A stretch of 35,628 nucleotides of DNA, taken from an uncultured Lachnospiraceae bacterium. Lineage in GTDB: Bacteria > Bacillota > Clostridia > Lachnospirales > Lachnospiraceae. The stretch lies in contig CAJOLP010000004.1 in NCBI GenBank assembly GCA_905235465.1, positions 1 to 35,628 of the forward strand. The letters run 5' to 3'. Positions 33,971-35,628 of the stretch are shown in pieces (position 1 is the first letter of the stretch; every line of letters begins with the position of its first letter). A program made the translations under genes and the position numbers. The notes under the pieces are model-generated. The model had not been told where the DNA came from. It saw only the letters and a program-made list of their open reading frames with translations, and ran no database searches.

Positions 33971-35113
33971 TTATCCTCTCTTCCTGTAAAAATCGCGGAC
34001 GGCACTGATCACCGCCTCCTGATCCTCCTTTGTGAGCCCGTAGTACATGGGCAGACGGACCAGACGGTCGCTCTCCGCGGTCGTGTAGATGTCCTCCCCG
34101 TGGAAGCGGCCGAAACGCCGGCCGGCCGGCGAGGAGTGCAGCGGCACGTAATGGAAGACGCTGCTGATGTCTCTTTCCTTCAGATAGTCGATAAAGGCCG
34201 TGCGCTGTGCCAGATCCTTAAGCTTTAGGTAATACATGTGCGCGTTGTGCCCGCATTCCGGCGGAATGACCGGAAGCTCTACAAGGCCCGCGTCCCGAAG
34301 CGGCGCGAAGGCCTCGTGGTAGGCGTTCCAGGAAGCCAGCCTGTTCTCGTTGATGCGGTCCGCCTCCAGAAGCTCCGCCCAGAGGTAAGCGGCGTTTAAG
34401 TCGCTGGGGAGATAGCTGCTGCCGTATTCGACCCAGGTATACTTGTCCACCTGGCCGCGGAAGAAGCGGGCGCGGTTCGTGCCCTTCTCGCGCAGGATCT
34501 CCGCCGGCTCGATATCCGCCTCGTGATTGAGGAGGATGGCGCCGCCCTCGCCCATGGAGTAATTTTTGGTCTCATGGAAGGAGTAGCAGCCGAAATCGCC
34601 GATGGTGCCCAGCGCCCGGCCCTTGTAGGTGGACATGACGCCCTGCGCCGCGTCCTCTATGACCTTGAGGTGGTGGCGGGCCGCGATCTCCATGATCGTG
34701 TCCATCTCGCAGGCCACGCCGGCGTAATGGACCACCATGATCGCCTTGGTGTGGGGCGTGATGGCCTCCTCGATCTTTTTCTCATCAATATTCATGGTAT
34801 CCGGGCGGATGTCCACAAAGACCGGCGTGGCGCCTGTCAGGACCACCGCGGTCGCCGTGCTCGAAAAGGTGTAGCTGGGCAGGATGACCTCATCGCCGCG
34901 CTCGAGGCCGCAAAGCAGGCATGCCATCTCCAGCGCGGTCGTGCCGCTGGTCGTCAGAAGGACGCCGGGCGCGCCGAATCTCTTTTCCATCCACTCGCTG
35001 CAGGATTTCGTAAAGGGACCGTCCCCGCAGATCTTGCGATTCTCGGCGGCCTGTCTGACAAAACCGAGTTCTGTGCCGATATAGGGCGGTATATTAAACG
35101 GGATCTTCGCCAT
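33971..35113 (-). CDS. rffA: dTDP-4-amino-4,6-dideoxygalactose transaminase (WecE/RffA-like, DegT/DnrJ/EryC1 family)
   Basis: IPFNIPPYIGTELGFV, KICGDGPFTKSCSEWMEKRFG, VHYAGVACEMDTIM, VIEDAAQGVMSTYKGRALGTIGDFGCYSFHETKNYSMGEGGA, REKGTNRARFFRGQVDKYTWVEYGSSYLPSDLNAAYLWA closely resemble recalled enterobacterial WecE/RffA. Confidence 0.92.
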   Translation of the reverse strand: MAKIPFNIPPYIGTELGFVRQAAENRKICGDGPFTKSCSEWMEKRFGAPGVLLTTSGTTALEMACLLCGLERGDEVILPSYTFSSTATAVVLTGATPVFVDIRPDTMNIDEKKIEEAITPHTKAIMVVHYAGVACEMDTIMEIAARHHLKVIEDAAQGVMSTYKGRALGTIGDFGCYSFHETKNYSMGEGGAILLNHEADIEPAEILREKGTNRARFFRGQVDKYTWVEYGSSYLPSDLNAAYLWAELLEADRINENRLASWNAYHEAFAPLRDAGLVELPVIPPECGHNAHMYYLKLKDLAQRTAFIDYLKERDISSVFHYVPLHSSPAGRRFGRFHGEDIYTTAESDRLVRLPMYYGLTKEDQEAVISAVRDFYRKRG

Positions 35114-35295
35114 GGATTTTGTGCTCCTTACTTGTTTGGTTTAACGTCATTATACTATCGAAGGGTGAAACTTGCCACTTTTTCATGACGAAATTAGGCG
35201 CATAGTGTACAATAGAAAGGAGTGTAATCTTTTACGGCATGAAAAGACGCGCCGCGGGCGCGGGGATCCAAATACAGAGACAGCGGAGGAATCAG

Positions 35296-35628
35296 ATGAA
35301 CCATCGTGAGAGAGTGATCGACCTGAAAGCACTGTGCAGGAGCGTTTTGATGAAATGGAGGCTTCTGTGCGTGATCGCATTGCTGTGCGCTGTTGTCCTG
35401 GGCGGACGGGAGGCGTATTCGCAGTACAAGGCATATCAGCGGGGACAGGAGGCGTCCGCGCAGCCGGAGGCGGCGGAAGATGAGAAGGGCGCGTCCAAGG
35501 CCGAAGAGATGAAGAGGATCAATCAGATCCTGGATGACCGCAACGCTTATTTTACCAATTCGATCCTGAGTAAGATCGATCCCACCCGGGAAGGATGCGC
35601 GACCGCCGACATGATCGTCCGCTTCGAT
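35296..35628 (+). CDS. Partial membrane protein, possibly Wzz/chain-length-determinant-like; runs off window end
   Basis: Open 111 codons MNHRERVIDLKALCRSVLMKWRLLCVIALLCAVVLGGREAYSQYKAYQRG... to window end; N-terminal cytoplasmic segment plus TM; RBS GGAGG before ATG. Confidence 0.5.
   Translation, partial: MNHRERVIDLKALCRSVLMKWRLLCVIALLCAVVLGGREAYSQYKAYQRGQEASAQPEAAEDEKGASKAEEMKRINQILDDRNAYFTNSILSKIDPTREGCATADMIVRFD

Noticed and set aside
31896-34008. Plus-strand ORFs of 379 and 348 aa antisense to ATP-grasp and GT2 genes
   Set aside because: Antisense frames of clearly identified minus-strand genes; His/Asp/Arg-rich translations without family motifs.

Overview
Chromosome-like window from a fairly GC-rich Firmicute, probably a gut Clostridia/Lachnospiraceae-type genome (inferred from gene content and style; not verified). 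No rRNA, tRNA, CRISPR array, transposase or phage gene was recognised. The left part (1-12.6 kb) is mostly metabolic and transport genes: a MATE transporter fused to an anti-sigma-type ATPase, a VanX-like D-Ala-D-Ala dipeptidase next to an AGCS alanine-type symporter, MarR plus an amidohydrolase/decarboxylase-like enzyme, an FGE-like lipoprotein, a frameshifted PucR/CdaR regulator divergent from an enoate-reductase-type Fe-S flavoenzyme, an SDR, Dtd and a DUF308-like membrane protein. The middle (12.7-29.8 kb) is a long same-strand envelope block: M20 peptidase, NlpC/P60-like protein, a membrane-anchored cell-wall-binding-repeat protein with a possible degenerate sortase-like domain, a C11 clostripain-like protease, two zinc-ribbon membrane proteins and a ribbon-less relative, XpaC, TelA, and three L,D-transpeptidases with cell-wall-binding repeats and different active-site signatures. 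The right end (29.9-35.6 kb) holds rfbB, a convergent operon (WecE/RffA-like aminotransferase, ArnC/GtrB-like GT2, ATP-grasp ligase, and an overlapping ArnE/ArnF-like SMR pair), and a partial divergent Wzz-like gene. The most novel-looking candidates are this Arn-like but dTDP-Fuc4N/ATP-grasp-based lipid-linked aminosugar pathway in a Gram-positive context, and the C11/zinc-ribbon/XpaC/TelA/L,D-transpeptidase envelope block.
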